Positions 49,237 to 57,478 of a stretch of DNA of 64,000 bases are shown here, one piece after another. Below the pieces are notes generated by a model, which had not been told where the DNA came from, did not search any database, and was given only the letters and a program-made list of their open reading frames with translations. Source of the stretch: Rubrivivax albus (lineage in GTDB: Bacteria > Pseudomonadota > Gammaproteobacteria > Burkholderiales > Burkholderiaceae_C); assembly GCF_004016515.1 (NCBI RefSeq), contig NZ_SACT01000001.1, forward strand, positions 1,054,001 to 1,118,000. The letters run 5' to 3'. Each line of letters begins with the position of its first letter. The first letter of the stretch is position 1. The position numbers and the translations under genes were made by a program.

Positions 49237-50735
49237 CGCGCGTCTTCATCGCCGGCTTCCAGCACGAGACCAACACCTTCGCCCCCAGCCTGGCCGACTG
49301 GCCCGCCTTCCAGCGTGGCGACGGCTTCCCGCCCTGGTCGCGTGGGGCGGCCATGCTCGACACCTTCCGCGGCGTCAACGCGCCCACCGGCGGCTTCATC
49401 GACGCCGCGGCGTCCCGTGGCTGGACGCTGGTGCCTTCCGGCTGGGGCGGTGCCACGCCATCGAGCTACGTCACCGAGGACGCCTTCGAGCGCATCGCCG
49501 GCGCCATCGTGCAGGATCTGCGCGCGGCCGTGGCTGACCCGAAGGGCCTGGACGCGTTGTACCTGGACCTGCACGGCGCCGCCGTCGCGCAGCACGTGGA
49601 CGACTGCGAGGGTGAGCTGCTGGCGCGCGTGCGCGCGGTGGTCGGCCCGGCGTTCCCGCTGGTGGCCAGCCTGGACCTGCACGCCAACGTCACCGAACGC
49701 ATGCTGGCGCTGGCCGACGCGCTGGTGGCCTACCGCACCTACCCGCACGTGGACATGGCCGCCACCGGCGAGCGCGCGGCGCAGATGCTGGTGCGGCGCC
49801 TGCGTGCGGGCACGCGCGAGCCGCTGGCCTGGCGGCGGCTGCCCTTCCTGATCCCGCTGCCGGCACAGAGCACCTGGATGGCGCCCGCCGACGCCTGCTA
49901 CGCGCGCCTGGGCGAACTCGACGAGGCGCACGCCAGCATGCCCAGCTTCTGCATGGGCTTCCCGGCCGCGGACTTCGCCGAATGTGCGCCCGCCGTGTGG
50001 GCCTACGGCGACCAGGCGCAGCGCAGCGTGGACGCCCTGTTCGAGCAGGTCGCCGACCCGTCGATCTGGCGCCTGGACGTGCTGCAGCCCGAGGACGCCG
50101 TGCGCCAGGCCCTGGCGCTCCCCGGCGACAAACCGGTGGTCATCGCCGACACGCAGGACAACAGCGGCGCCGGTGCCGACAGCAACACCACCGGCATGCT
50201 GCATGCGCTGCGCGCCCAGGGCGCCGGGCCGCAGCATCCGGACCGCGTGGTGGTGGGCATGCTCTACGACCCCGAGGCCGCGGCGCGCGCGCATGCCGTG
50301 GGCGTGGGCGGCACGTTCGACGGCCACGTCGGCCGCGCGGTGCCGCTGTGGGCCGGCGGGCCGCTGAGCGACCCGCCGTTCGCCGGCCGCTTCACGGTGC
50401 GCGCCCTGGCCGACGGCCGCTGCACGCTCAAGGGCCCGATGATGACCGGCATGACCACGCAGTTCCGCGCCAGCGCGCTGCTGGCCTGCGACGGCCTGCT
50501 GATCGCCGTGGTCAGCGGCAAGGCGCAGCTGCTGGACCGCGAGATGCTGCGCATGCTGGGCGTGCAGCCCGAGGCCATGCGCATCGTCGTCGTCAAGAGC
50601 TCCAACCACTTCCGCGCCGACTTCACGCCCATCGCCTGCGCGGTGCTGGTGGCCAAGGCGCCGGGGCCGATGGCGGCCGACCCGGCGGACCTGCCCTGGC
50701 GCAAGCTGCCGGCCAGCACCCGCCGACGTCCCTGA
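49233..50735 (+). CDS. M81-family metallopeptidase (MlrC-like), copy 1
   Basis: A 500-residue homologue of MlrC, the zinc peptidase that cleaves the linearised tetrapeptide of the cyanobacterial toxin microcystin in Sphingomonas. Conserved metal and active-site motifs are visible: H-E-T-N-T-F at residues 11-16, Y-L-D-L-H-G-A-A near 110, S-L-D-L-H-A-N-V-T near 149 and Y-P-H-V-D-M near 171. The start is TTG 49233 overlapping the ATPase stop (TTGA). Placement at the end of a peptide importer and D-aminoacylase operon suggests intracellular cleavage of an imported peptide. The substrate is unknown; microcystin itself is not implied. Confidence 0.9.
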   Translation: MTRVFIAGFQHETNTFAPSLADWPAFQRGDGFPPWSRGAAMLDTFRGVNAPTGGFIDAAASRGWTLVPSGWGGATPSSYVTEDAFERIAGAIVQDLRAAVADPKGLDALYLDLHGAAVAQHVDDCEGELLARVRAVVGPAFPLVASLDLHANVTERMLALADALVAYRTYPHVDMAATGERAAQMLVRRLRAGTREPLAWRRLPFLIPLPAQSTWMAPADACYARLGELDEAHASMPSFCMGFPAADFAECAPAVWAYGDQAQRSVDALFEQVADPSIWRLDVLQPEDAVRQALALPGDKPVVIADTQDNSGAGADSNTTGMLHALRAQGAGPQHPDRVVVGMLYDPEAAARAHAVGVGGTFDGHVGRAVPLWAGGPLSDPPFAGRFTVRALADGRCTLKGPMMTGMTTQFRASALLACDGLLIAVVSGKAQLLDREMLRMLGVQPEAMRIVVVKSSNHFRADFTPIACAVLVAKAPGPMAADPADLPWRKLPASTRRRP

Positions 50736-50749
50736 ATCCGTTGCCGGCC

Positions 50750-51622
50750 ATGCCGCTGCGCTGGATCCCGGTGGTGCTGGCGCTGGCCTGGGGCTTGAAC
50801 TGGCCGGCGGTGAAGATCATCCTCGGCTCCGTGCCGCCCTTCCTGGCCCGCGGCATCGGCCTGGGCGGTGGTGTGCTCGTGCTGTTCGCGTTGGCAGCCT
50901 GGCAGGGCAGGGACCTGCGACCCCGCCGCGCCGACGCCATCCCCATCCTGATCGGCGGCGGCTTCACCGTGGCACTGTTCAACTTCGCGACCGCTTTCGC
51001 GCAGCTCAACACCAGCACATCGCGCGCCGCCGTTCTCACGTTCACGATGCCGATGATGAACGCGGCGCTGGCCGCGCTGCTGCTGGGTGAACGGCTGGGC
51101 GCCGCAGGCGCAGCGGCGCTGGCGCTGGGCATGGCCGGCGTGGCCGTGCTCGCCTGGCCGGTGCTCGACGGCGCGCTGCACGGTGCTTCGGTGGCCGGGC
51201 TGGTGTTCCCGCTGCTGGCCGCGCTGGTGTGGGCGCTGGGCAGCATGGTGATGAAGCGCTGGCCGATGACCGGCGACCGTGTCGTGGCCACCGCCTGGCA
51301 GCTGGCCGTGGGTGCACTGGCTGCGCTGGCCGCCGCGGCGGTGGCCGGCGAGGCCTGGCCGACGACCTGGCCCGCGGCAACGCTGGTGGCCATGGGCTTC
51401 CACGTGCTCATCGCCACCGCAGTGGCCTACGTGCTCTGGTACCGCCTGCTGGGCGCCGTGTCGGCCACCGTGGCCGGGCTCACCACGCTGGCGGTGCCGG
51501 TGGTGGGCGTGCTCGGGGCGATGCTGCTGGTGGGCGACCGCCCCGGTGGTCTGGACCTGCTGGGCTTCGCGGCCGTGCTCGGCGGCGCGGCGTTGGCGAT
51601 GCGGGCGATGGCTCGGCGTTGA
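50750..51622 (+). CDS. EamA-family (DMT) transporter
   Basis: A 290-residue membrane protein with about ten transmembrane helices in two EamA repeats; L-A-L-A-W-G-L-N-W-P-A-V-K at the N-terminus and the second-repeat end L-A-V-P-V-V-G-V-L-G-A-M-L are typical of drug/metabolite transporters that export amino acids or metabolites. ATG 50750 is chosen; TTG 50741 is possible. It is the last gene of the peptide operon and may export a product (inference). Confidence 0.88.
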   Translation: MPLRWIPVVLALAWGLNWPAVKIILGSVPPFLARGIGLGGGVLVLFALAAWQGRDLRPRRADAIPILIGGGFTVALFNFATAFAQLNTSTSRAAVLTFTMPMMNAALAALLLGERLGAAGAAALALGMAGVAVLAWPVLDGALHGASVAGLVFPLLAALVWALGSMVMKRWPMTGDRVVATAWQLAVGALAALAAAAVAGEAWPTTWPAATLVAMGFHVLIATAVAYVLWYRLLGAVSATVAGLTTLAVPVVGVLGAMLLVGDRPGGLDLLGFAAVLGGAALAMRAMARR

Positions 51623-51639
51623 ACCGGACGGGCTGCCGT

Positions 51640-52449
51640 TCAGGCCGCCAGCCAAGCGTCCACCAGGCGGTGGAAAGCCTCGGGCTGGTTCACCGTCACC
51701 CAGTGTCCGGCCTTCAGCCCATGAACGGCGCCGCCGGGCGTGGCGGCGATGCGCTCGGCCCAGGCTGGCGCGTGGAACATGAAGGGCTTTCGCGTGCCAT
51801 AGACGAACAGCATCGGGCAGGCTGGGCTCACGCGGCGTGACCCCTTGAAGCCGCCGGTGAACTGCATGACGTACGAATGGTTCATCGTGGCACCGATGGT
51901 GGCCGGATCGCCGGGTGCCCGCAGCTGGCGCGCCATCCAGCGCGTCATGCGGTCGCCCACGGCGCGCGGCAACTGGTACGCCAGCGCCAGCCAGCCCTGG
52001 TAGGCCAGGACGCCGGCCTTGGCCTGCCACGGCAGGCTGCGCAGGAACTCGCCCGAGGCCGTCTCGCCGACGTCGATGCCGACGATGCGTGCCACCCGCT
52101 GCGGGTGCTGCATCGCGAACTGGTAGCCGTAGACCGCGCCCCAGTCGTGCAGCATCAGCGTCACGGGTTCGCCTGGACTCGCGGCGTCGACGATCGCCGC
52201 CAGGTGGTCGACCATGGCCTGCAGCGTGAGAGGACGCCGCGGCCCGTGCATGTCGAAGCCCGGCAGCGTGAAGCGCACGCAGCGGAAGCGGTCGCGGAAG
52301 TGCGCCACCTGCGGGGTCCACAACGCGGCCGTGTCGGGCCAGCCGTGCACCATCACCAGCGTGGCCGGCCCGCTGCCGTCGACCAGGACCTCGGTGCCGT
52401 CGACCGTCAGTCGCGTGCCGGTCTCAGGCACGATAGAACGGCGCGTCAC
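51640..52449 (-). CDS. Alpha/beta hydrolase, epoxide hydrolase/haloalkane dehalogenase-like
   Basis: A 269-residue alpha/beta hydrolase. The oxyanion motif V-H-G-W-P-D lies near residue 34. The nucleophile elbow is L-H-D-W-G with Asp102 rather than Ser, characteristic of epoxide hydrolases and haloalkane dehalogenases, and the catalytic His is in A-G-H-W-V-T near the C-terminus. The start is GTG 52449, 26 bases inside the upstream dioxygenase gene; GTG 52431 is an alternative. Last gene of the minus-strand operon. Confidence 0.87.
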   Translation of the reverse strand: MTRRSIVPETGTRLTVDGTEVLVDGSGPATLVMVHGWPDTAALWTPQVAHFRDRFRCVRFTLPGFDMHGPRRPLTLQAMVDHLAAIVDAASPGEPVTLMLHDWGAVYGYQFAMQHPQRVARIVGIDVGETASGEFLRSLPWQAKAGVLAYQGWLALAYQLPRAVGDRMTRWMARQLRAPGDPATIGATMNHSYVMQFTGGFKGSRRVSPACPMLFVYGTRKPFMFHAPAWAERIAATPGGAVHGLKAGHWVTVNQPEAFHRLVDAWLAA

Positions 52450-53266
52450 CCTTGATCGTGGCGCGGTGCATCACCCGCCGCGACGGCACGTAGTCGGCGG
52501 TGGCGTAGTGCTGCGTCAGGCGGTTGTCCCAGAAGGCGATGTCGCCCAGCTTCCAGCGCCAGCGCACGGTGAACTCCGGCTTGGCGATGTGCGCGTACAG
52601 CTGGCGCAGCACGGCGTCGCTCTCGGTGGGGGTCAGCTCGACGATGCGGGCGGTGAAGCCCTCGTTGACGAACAGCCCCTGGCGGCCGCTGACCGGATGC
52701 GTGCGGATCACCGGGTGCAGCCGCGGCGGGTGATCGATGCGCGCCTGCTCCCAGCGCACCTTCTCTTCCGGCGTGCGGGCAAAGCGCCAGGCCGGGAAGG
52801 AACGCAGGATGTCGTGCTCGGCGTGCAGGCCGCAGAGCATGCGCTGCCAAGGCTTCGACAGGGCCTCGAACGCGGCGATGCCGCTGGCCCACAGCGTGTC
52901 GCCACCGCGCGGCGGCAGGTGCTGCGCCGACAGGATCGCGCCCATCGCCGGCTCGGCCAGGAAGGTGACGTCGGTGTGCCAGTTGTCGTTGTCCGGCGGG
53001 TTGTCATCGCTGGTGTCGAGCACCACGATCTCCGGCACGCCCGGCGCGTGCGGGTAGATCGGGTGCGTGATCAGCTCGCCGAAGCGGCGGGCCAGGTCGC
53101 GCTGCTCGGGGGGCGTGATCGGCTGGTCCTCGAAGAACAGCACGTGGTGCTCGAGCAGCGCCGCCATCAGCGCGTCGCGCGTGGCGTCGTCGATGCCGCC
53201 GGCCAGGCGAACGCCGCTGACGCGGGCGCCGATGGCGGGACTGAAGGGCTGGATCTGCAGGCTCAT
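52424..53266 (-). CDS. tauD: Taurine dioxygenase TauD-like (2-oxoglutarate/Fe(II))
   Basis: A 280-residue oxygenase closely resembling E. coli TauD along its full length, including [13 protein letters not shown] (iron ligands His97, Asp99), H-P-V-S-G-R-Q, F-V-N-E-G-F, R-L-T-Q-H-Y (His253) and the 2-oxoglutarate Arg in R-R-V-M-H-R-A-T-I. TauD releases sulfite and aminoacetaldehyde from taurine. No tauABC transporter is present; it sits among amide hydrolases, so the substrate may be another sulfonate or a different compound. Its 3' end overlaps the hydrolase gene. Confidence 0.88.
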   Translation of the reverse strand: MSLQIQPFSPAIGARVSGVRLAGGIDDATRDALMAALLEHHVLFFEDQPITPPEQRDLARRFGELITHPIYPHAPGVPEIVVLDTSDDNPPDNDNWHTDVTFLAEPAMGAILSAQHLPPRGGDTLWASGIAAFEALSKPWQRMLCGLHAEHDILRSFPAWRFARTPEEKVRWEQARIDHPPRLHPVIRTHPVSGRQGLFVNEGFTARIVELTPTESDAVLRQLYAHIAKPEFTVRWRWKLGDIAFWDNRLTQHYATADYVPSRRVMHRATIKGDAPFYRA

Positions 53267-53293
53267 GGCCGACTCCTCACGTGTGCCGCGATG

Positions 53294-54217
53294 TTAGCCG
53301 CGCGTGGCCGCCAGGCCGGCTTCGAGCGCCCGCTCGGGCAGCTCGCCCGCCAGGCCGATGGCCACCAGCGCCGGTGCCAGATCCTTGCGCGCGTCGCGCA
53401 GGCGCAGGCTGCCGTGGCGGCCGGCGTACTGCAGCTCGGCCCAACGGCCGTCGGCCAGCGGCAGCAGGCCCTTCAGGCGCAGCACGCCGGCGGGCAGCTG
53501 GCGCAGCCACTGGCGCAGCAGCGCCGGGTCGTAGGGGCCGGCGCCACGCGTGGCCCACTGCGCGAAGCGCTGCCCGTGGCGCGGGTCCGGGCCGGCCGGC
53601 CAGCCGCCGCGTGCCACGTGCAGTCCGGCGCCGCAGACGGCCGGCCAGGGCAGGTCGGCGTGCGAGGTGGTCAGCCGTGGCGCCGTCGGCGCGTGGGCTG
53701 CTGCCCAGGCCTCGGCTGCCGACAGCGTGATGGCGTCGCAGCGGTCGGCGTGGTTCAGCAGCACGAGGTCGGCATGCGCCAGCGGGCGCCGCACGCTGTC
53801 CGCGAGCCGACGGTCGGCATCCATGGCCACGATGGCGGCAGTGTCGACCAGCACCACCACGGCTTCCAGCACCAGCGCCGGGTCGGCCAGCGCGTACTGC
53901 GCCACGCGCCAGGGGTCGGCCACGCCGCTGGTCTCGACGACGATGGCGTCCACGGCAGGCGTCATGGCCAGCACCTGGGTCAGCGCGCCGCCCAGGTCGT
54001 CGCCGACGGCGCAGCACACGCAGCCGTTGGCCAGCGCCAGCGTGCGGTGGCCGGCGGTGTTGTCGAGCAGCGTGCCGTCGACGTCGATGGCGCCGAAGTC
54101 GTTGACCAGCACCGCCAGGCGCTGACCTTCGGCTTCGCGCAGCCAGCGGTTGAGCAGCGTGGTCTTGCCGGCGCCCAGGAAGCCGCCGATCACGACGAAG
54201 GGGATGCGTGGCACCAC
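53294..54217 (-). CDS. CobW/COG0523 GTP-binding metallochaperone-type protein
   Basis: A 307-residue G3E GTPase with Walker A G-G-F-L-G-A-G-K-T-T, the metal-binding C-V-C-C motif in N-G-C-V-C-C, the E-T-S-G switch and a C-terminal CobW domain. The guanine-specificity motif NKxD reads N-H-A-D, an unusual Lys to His change. COG0523 proteins deliver metals to enzymes; lying seven bases after an amidohydrolase gene and downstream of an M81 zinc peptidase, it may metallate one of them (inference). Confidence 0.88.
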   Translation of the reverse strand: MVPRIPFVVIGGFLGAGKTTLLNRWLREAEGQRLAVLVNDFGAIDVDGTLLDNTAGHRTLALANGCVCCAVGDDLGGALTQVLAMTPAVDAIVVETSGVADPWRVAQYALADPALVLEAVVVLVDTAAIVAMDADRRLADSVRRPLAHADLVLLNHADRCDAITLSAAEAWAAAHAPTAPRLTTSHADLPWPAVCGAGLHVARGGWPAGPDPRHGQRFAQWATRGAGPYDPALLRQWLRQLPAGVLRLKGLLPLADGRWAELQYAGRHGSLRLRDARKDLAPALVAIGLAGELPERALEAGLAATRG

Positions 54218-54224
54218 GCGTGCT

Positions 54225-55910
54225 TCAGCCCGCGGCGAAGCAGCGGCCGCCGAGCACCGTGCCGTGCACCGCGATGTCCTTCAGCGCCTCCGGCGACACG
54301 TCGCGCGGGTCCTGCGCCAGCACGGCGAAGTCGGCGCGCTTGCCGACGGCGATGCTGCCGATCTCGCCGTCCAGCCCCAGCGTGGCGGCCGGGCCCAGCG
54401 TGACGGCGTGCAGGGCCTCGTCCACCGTCAGCCGCTCGCCGGCGCCCAGCACACGGCCCGCCGGGGTGACTCGGTTGACCGCACACCACACGCTGAACAG
54501 CGGCCCCAGCGGTGTCACCGGTGCGTCGGAATGGATGGCCAGCGTCACGCCGGCGTCCAGCGCGCTGCGGCAGGCGTTCATGCGCGCCGCACGGTCGGGG
54601 CCCAGTGTCATGTCGTGGTGGGCGTCGCCCCAGTACCAGAGGTGGTTGGGGAACAGGTTGGCGTGCAGGCCCAGCGCGGCCATGCGGCGGAACTGCGCGC
54701 GGTCGATCATCTGCCCGTGCTGCAGCGTGTGCCGGTGGCCGGGCCGCGGGCAGCGGGCCAGCACGCGCTCGATGGCCTCGATGGCGGCCTCGCTGGCCTC
54801 GTCGCCGTTGGTGTGGGTGTGGATGGTCAGGCCGGCGCGGTGATAGGTCTCGAAGTCGGCCTCGTACTGCGCCGGCGCCGTCACCCAGATGCCGTTGGCC
54901 GCGCCGTTGACGTAGCCGGGCCAGCGCAGCCGCGCGGAGTAGCCCTGGATGGAACCGTCCAGCATCATCTTCACCAGGCCGTAGCGCAGCCGTTCGCGGC
55001 TGCGTCTGTGCAGCCCGGCCACGTAGTCCGCGCCGGCGGCCGCGCCGTGCGTGCCATGAAAGGCCTGGAAGGCCGGCAGCAGGCGCACGCGGCAGGCGTC
55101 GTCGTCGTCGGCGTAGGCTTCCAGCCGCGCCAGGTCGGCTTCGGTGAGCTTGTTGACGAGGTCGGTGGCCGTGGTCACGCCGGCGCGGCAGGCGATGCGG
55201 CCGAAGTCGCGCAGCGCGCCGTCGCTCAGCGGCGCCATCGGGCCCACCGGGCCGATGTGCTTGAACACCAGGTACATGGCCGCCGGCTCGCGCAGTTCGC
55301 CGTCGGGCGTGCCGTCGTCCAGGCGGCCCACGCCTTCGACCTCGATGTGCTCGTCGATGCCAGCGCGGGCCAGCATCGTGCGGTTGGCGTTGAGCAGGTG
55401 CACGTTGGCGTGCACGATGACGATGGGCCGCGCGGTGGGGGATTCGTCCACCGCGTCCAGCGTGCGGACCGTCATGCGCTCGCCACCGAAGTAGATGGGG
55501 TCGAAGCCCCAGCCCACCAGCGGCACGTCCGCGCCCAGGCCGGCGGCGGCCATGCGCGCGTCGGCCTCGCGCAGGCGTTCGACCACTGCGGCCATGCTGC
55601 GCAGGGCGGGCCAGACACGGCCGTCCGGGCCGCGGCGTTCGTGCCAGCCGAGGTAGACGTCGCGCCACACGCCGCCCTCGGCCAGGTGGCAGTGGCCCTC
55701 GACGAAGCCGGGCAGCAGCACCTGGTCGGCGAATCGCTCGTCGAGTGTGAAAGGCCCCCAGGCCGCCATGCGCGCCTGGTCGCCGACGGCCAGGATGCGG
55801 CCGTCGCGCACGGCGACGTGCGTGGCCTCGGGCTGGCCCGGTTCCAGCGTGACGATGCGGCGGGCGGCGAAGACGGTGGTGGTGGTGGTGTCGGTGGCGT
55901 GTTCGGTCAC
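54225..55910 (-). CDS. Amidohydrolase, YtcJ-like (N-substituted formamide deformylase group)
   Basis: A 561-residue metal-dependent hydrolase of the YtcJ/Amidohydro_3 type. Metal motifs: G-F-V-E-G-H-C-H (HxH), I-H-T-H-T-N-G-D, L-Q-H-G-Q-M-I and the catalytic Asp in A-I-H-S-D-A-P-V-T-P; D-G-S-I-Q-G near the middle is family-typical. It should hydrolyse an N-acyl or N-formyl amide. The start is GTG 55910, overlapping the M81 stop (GTGA). A long in-frame extension upstream overlaps the M81 gene and is not coding. Confidence 0.9.
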   Translation of the reverse strand: MTEHATDTTTTTVFAARRIVTLEPGQPEATHVAVRDGRILAVGDQARMAAWGPFTLDERFADQVLLPGFVEGHCHLAEGGVWRDVYLGWHERRGPDGRVWPALRSMAAVVERLREADARMAAAGLGADVPLVGWGFDPIYFGGERMTVRTLDAVDESPTARPIVIVHANVHLLNANRTMLARAGIDEHIEVEGVGRLDDGTPDGELREPAAMYLVFKHIGPVGPMAPLSDGALRDFGRIACRAGVTTATDLVNKLTEADLARLEAYADDDDACRVRLLPAFQAFHGTHGAAAGADYVAGLHRRSRERLRYGLVKMMLDGSIQGYSARLRWPGYVNGAANGIWVTAPAQYEADFETYHRAGLTIHTHTNGDEASEAAIEAIERVLARCPRPGHRHTLQHGQMIDRAQFRRMAALGLHANLFPNHLWYWGDAHHDMTLGPDRAARMNACRSALDAGVTLAIHSDAPVTPLGPLFSVWCAVNRVTPAGRVLGAGERLTVDEALHAVTLGPAATLGLDGEIGSIAVGKRADFAVLAQDPRDVSPEALKDIAVHGTVLGGRCFAAG

Positions 55911-57385
55911 AGCGGATCCAGCGGGTAGATGGGCCGCCGCAGGCGGTGGAAGGGCAGGGCGGCGTAGTCCGAGGTGCAGACGCCGGTGCCGTTGCACTCG
56001 ACGATGTGCCGCGCCAGCGACCCCAGACCGGCACGCCAGTGCACGCGGCTCTTGAGCATCAGGAACCGGGCCCGTGCCGGGTCGATGCCGACGGCGTCGA
56101 AGGCGGCGAGGTCGTGCGGCTCCACGTGGTTGGAGATCACGACGATGCGCACGCCACCGGTGTCCAGCACGGCGGTCGGCCCCATGTGATTCGACTCGCC
56201 GGCGGCCATGGGGCCGCGGTTGCGGAAGCGGCCGTCGCCCAGGTGCACCACGCGGCCCGAGACCATGCGAGGCGCACCGGCCAGTCCGAGCGTCGGCATC
56301 GCCAGCTTGCCGCCCAGCGGCAGGGTCAGCGTGGCGCCGACGCCGGCGGCGTGCATGGCCAGCGCAGCTTCCGGGTCGAAGACGGCGAAGGCCACCGCGT
56401 CCTGCAGTCCGGCGTCGAGCATGGCGCCAAGCACCGTCATCGTGTCCATGGTGCCGCCGCTGGCGCAGTTGTCGCAGTGGTCCAGCAGGACCACCGTGCC
56501 GCCGTCGGTGGCCAGCTTCCGAGCGCGGGCCATCGAGTCGGCCAGGGGTTCGGGCGTGAACACGAAGCCTTCGCGCTGCGCCCAGGCCATGTCCAGCAGC
56601 TCGTCGCACCAGAGGCGCGCCAGCGCGGCGTCGCCGTCCGTCACGACCACGGCCGACAGGCCGGCGAATTCGACGTCGGCGTTCGGGAAACCGACGAAGA
56701 CCGTGGCGCACAGCGCGCCCGCGGCCTCCATTTCGCGGCAACGGGCCTGCAGCGCGCGGTTGGGGCCGTCGTGCGTGCCCTGGCGCATCACGTGCGGCAG
56801 CATCGGGCGCCGGCCCCAGGCCATTTCTGGCCGGGCCTGGCCCTGCAACTGGGCCAGCAGCGCGCGGCCGGCGCGCTGGCCGGTGCCGTGCATGTCCACG
56901 TGCGGGTAGGTCTGGTAGCCGGCCATCACCGTGCTGTGCACACCCATGGTGTCCGACAGGTTGGTGTGCATGTCCAGCGCCACGCCGATGGGCACGGTGG
57001 GCGCCACGGCACGCACGCGCCTCAGCAGTTCGCCTTCGCCATCGTCCAGGTGTTCGGCCACCATGGCGCCGTGCAGGTCCAGCAGCACGCCGTCGCAGCC
57101 GGCGGCCACGGCGTCGACGATGCGGCCGGCCATGTGCTCGTAGGCCGCCTCGTCGACCGGCCCGCTGGGCCAGGCGTTGGCGGCGATGGGCAGCACGATG
57201 TCCGCGCCGGCCGCTTCGGCCTGCTCCACGAAGGCGGCCAGTGCCGCGCCCGTGCCGCGGCAGGCCTCGCGCGCGGCGTCACCCGACAAGGGCTCGCCAC
57301 CACCGACGGCAAAGCGCGCCAGCGGCGTGGGCACGGGCGAGAAGGTGTTGGTCTCGTGCTTCATCTGCGCGATCACCAGGCGCAT
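55907..57385 (-). CDS. M81-family metallopeptidase (MlrC-like), copy 2
   Basis: A 492-residue second MlrC-like peptidase, clearly diverged from copy 1 but with all motifs: H-E-T-N-T-F at residues 10-15, L-L-D-L-H-G-A-M, A-L-D-M-H-T-N-L and Y-P-H-V-D-M-H. ATG 57385 has GGGAG eight bases upstream. First gene of a five-gene minus-strand operon (M81, amidohydrolase, CobW, TauD, hydrolase) and divergent from the amidase pair across a 93-base region. Confidence 0.9.
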   Translation of the reverse strand: MRLVIAQMKHETNTFSPVPTPLARFAVGGGEPLSGDAAREACRGTGAALAAFVEQAEAAGADIVLPIAANAWPSGPVDEAAYEHMAGRIVDAVAAGCDGVLLDLHGAMVAEHLDDGEGELLRRVRAVAPTVPIGVALDMHTNLSDTMGVHSTVMAGYQTYPHVDMHGTGQRAGRALLAQLQGQARPEMAWGRRPMLPHVMRQGTHDGPNRALQARCREMEAAGALCATVFVGFPNADVEFAGLSAVVVTDGDAALARLWCDELLDMAWAQREGFVFTPEPLADSMARARKLATDGGTVVLLDHCDNCASGGTMDTMTVLGAMLDAGLQDAVAFAVFDPEAALAMHAAGVGATLTLPLGGKLAMPTLGLAGAPRMVSGRVVHLGDGRFRNRGPMAAGESNHMGPTAVLDTGGVRIVVISNHVEPHDLAAFDAVGIDPARARFLMLKSRVHWRAGLGSLARHIVECNGTGVCTSDYAALPFHRLRRPIYPLDPL

Positions 57386-57478
57386 GCGTGGGCTCCCTGT
57401 GGCTTGGGGCATTCCCCGGGGTGGACGGCCGTGAGCGTCACCGAAGATGCGGGCCTGCGCCACAGGCACAACCCGAGC

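Noticed and set aside
49233-50735. Calling the M81 peptidase a microcystin-degrading MlrC
   Set aside because: No mlrA or mlrB is present and M81 proteins are widespread in Burkholderiales without toxin degradation.
57400-57425. GGGGCATTCCCC palindrome near the M81/amidase divergent region
   Set aside because: Short palindromes are frequent at this GC content and it matches no operator I know.
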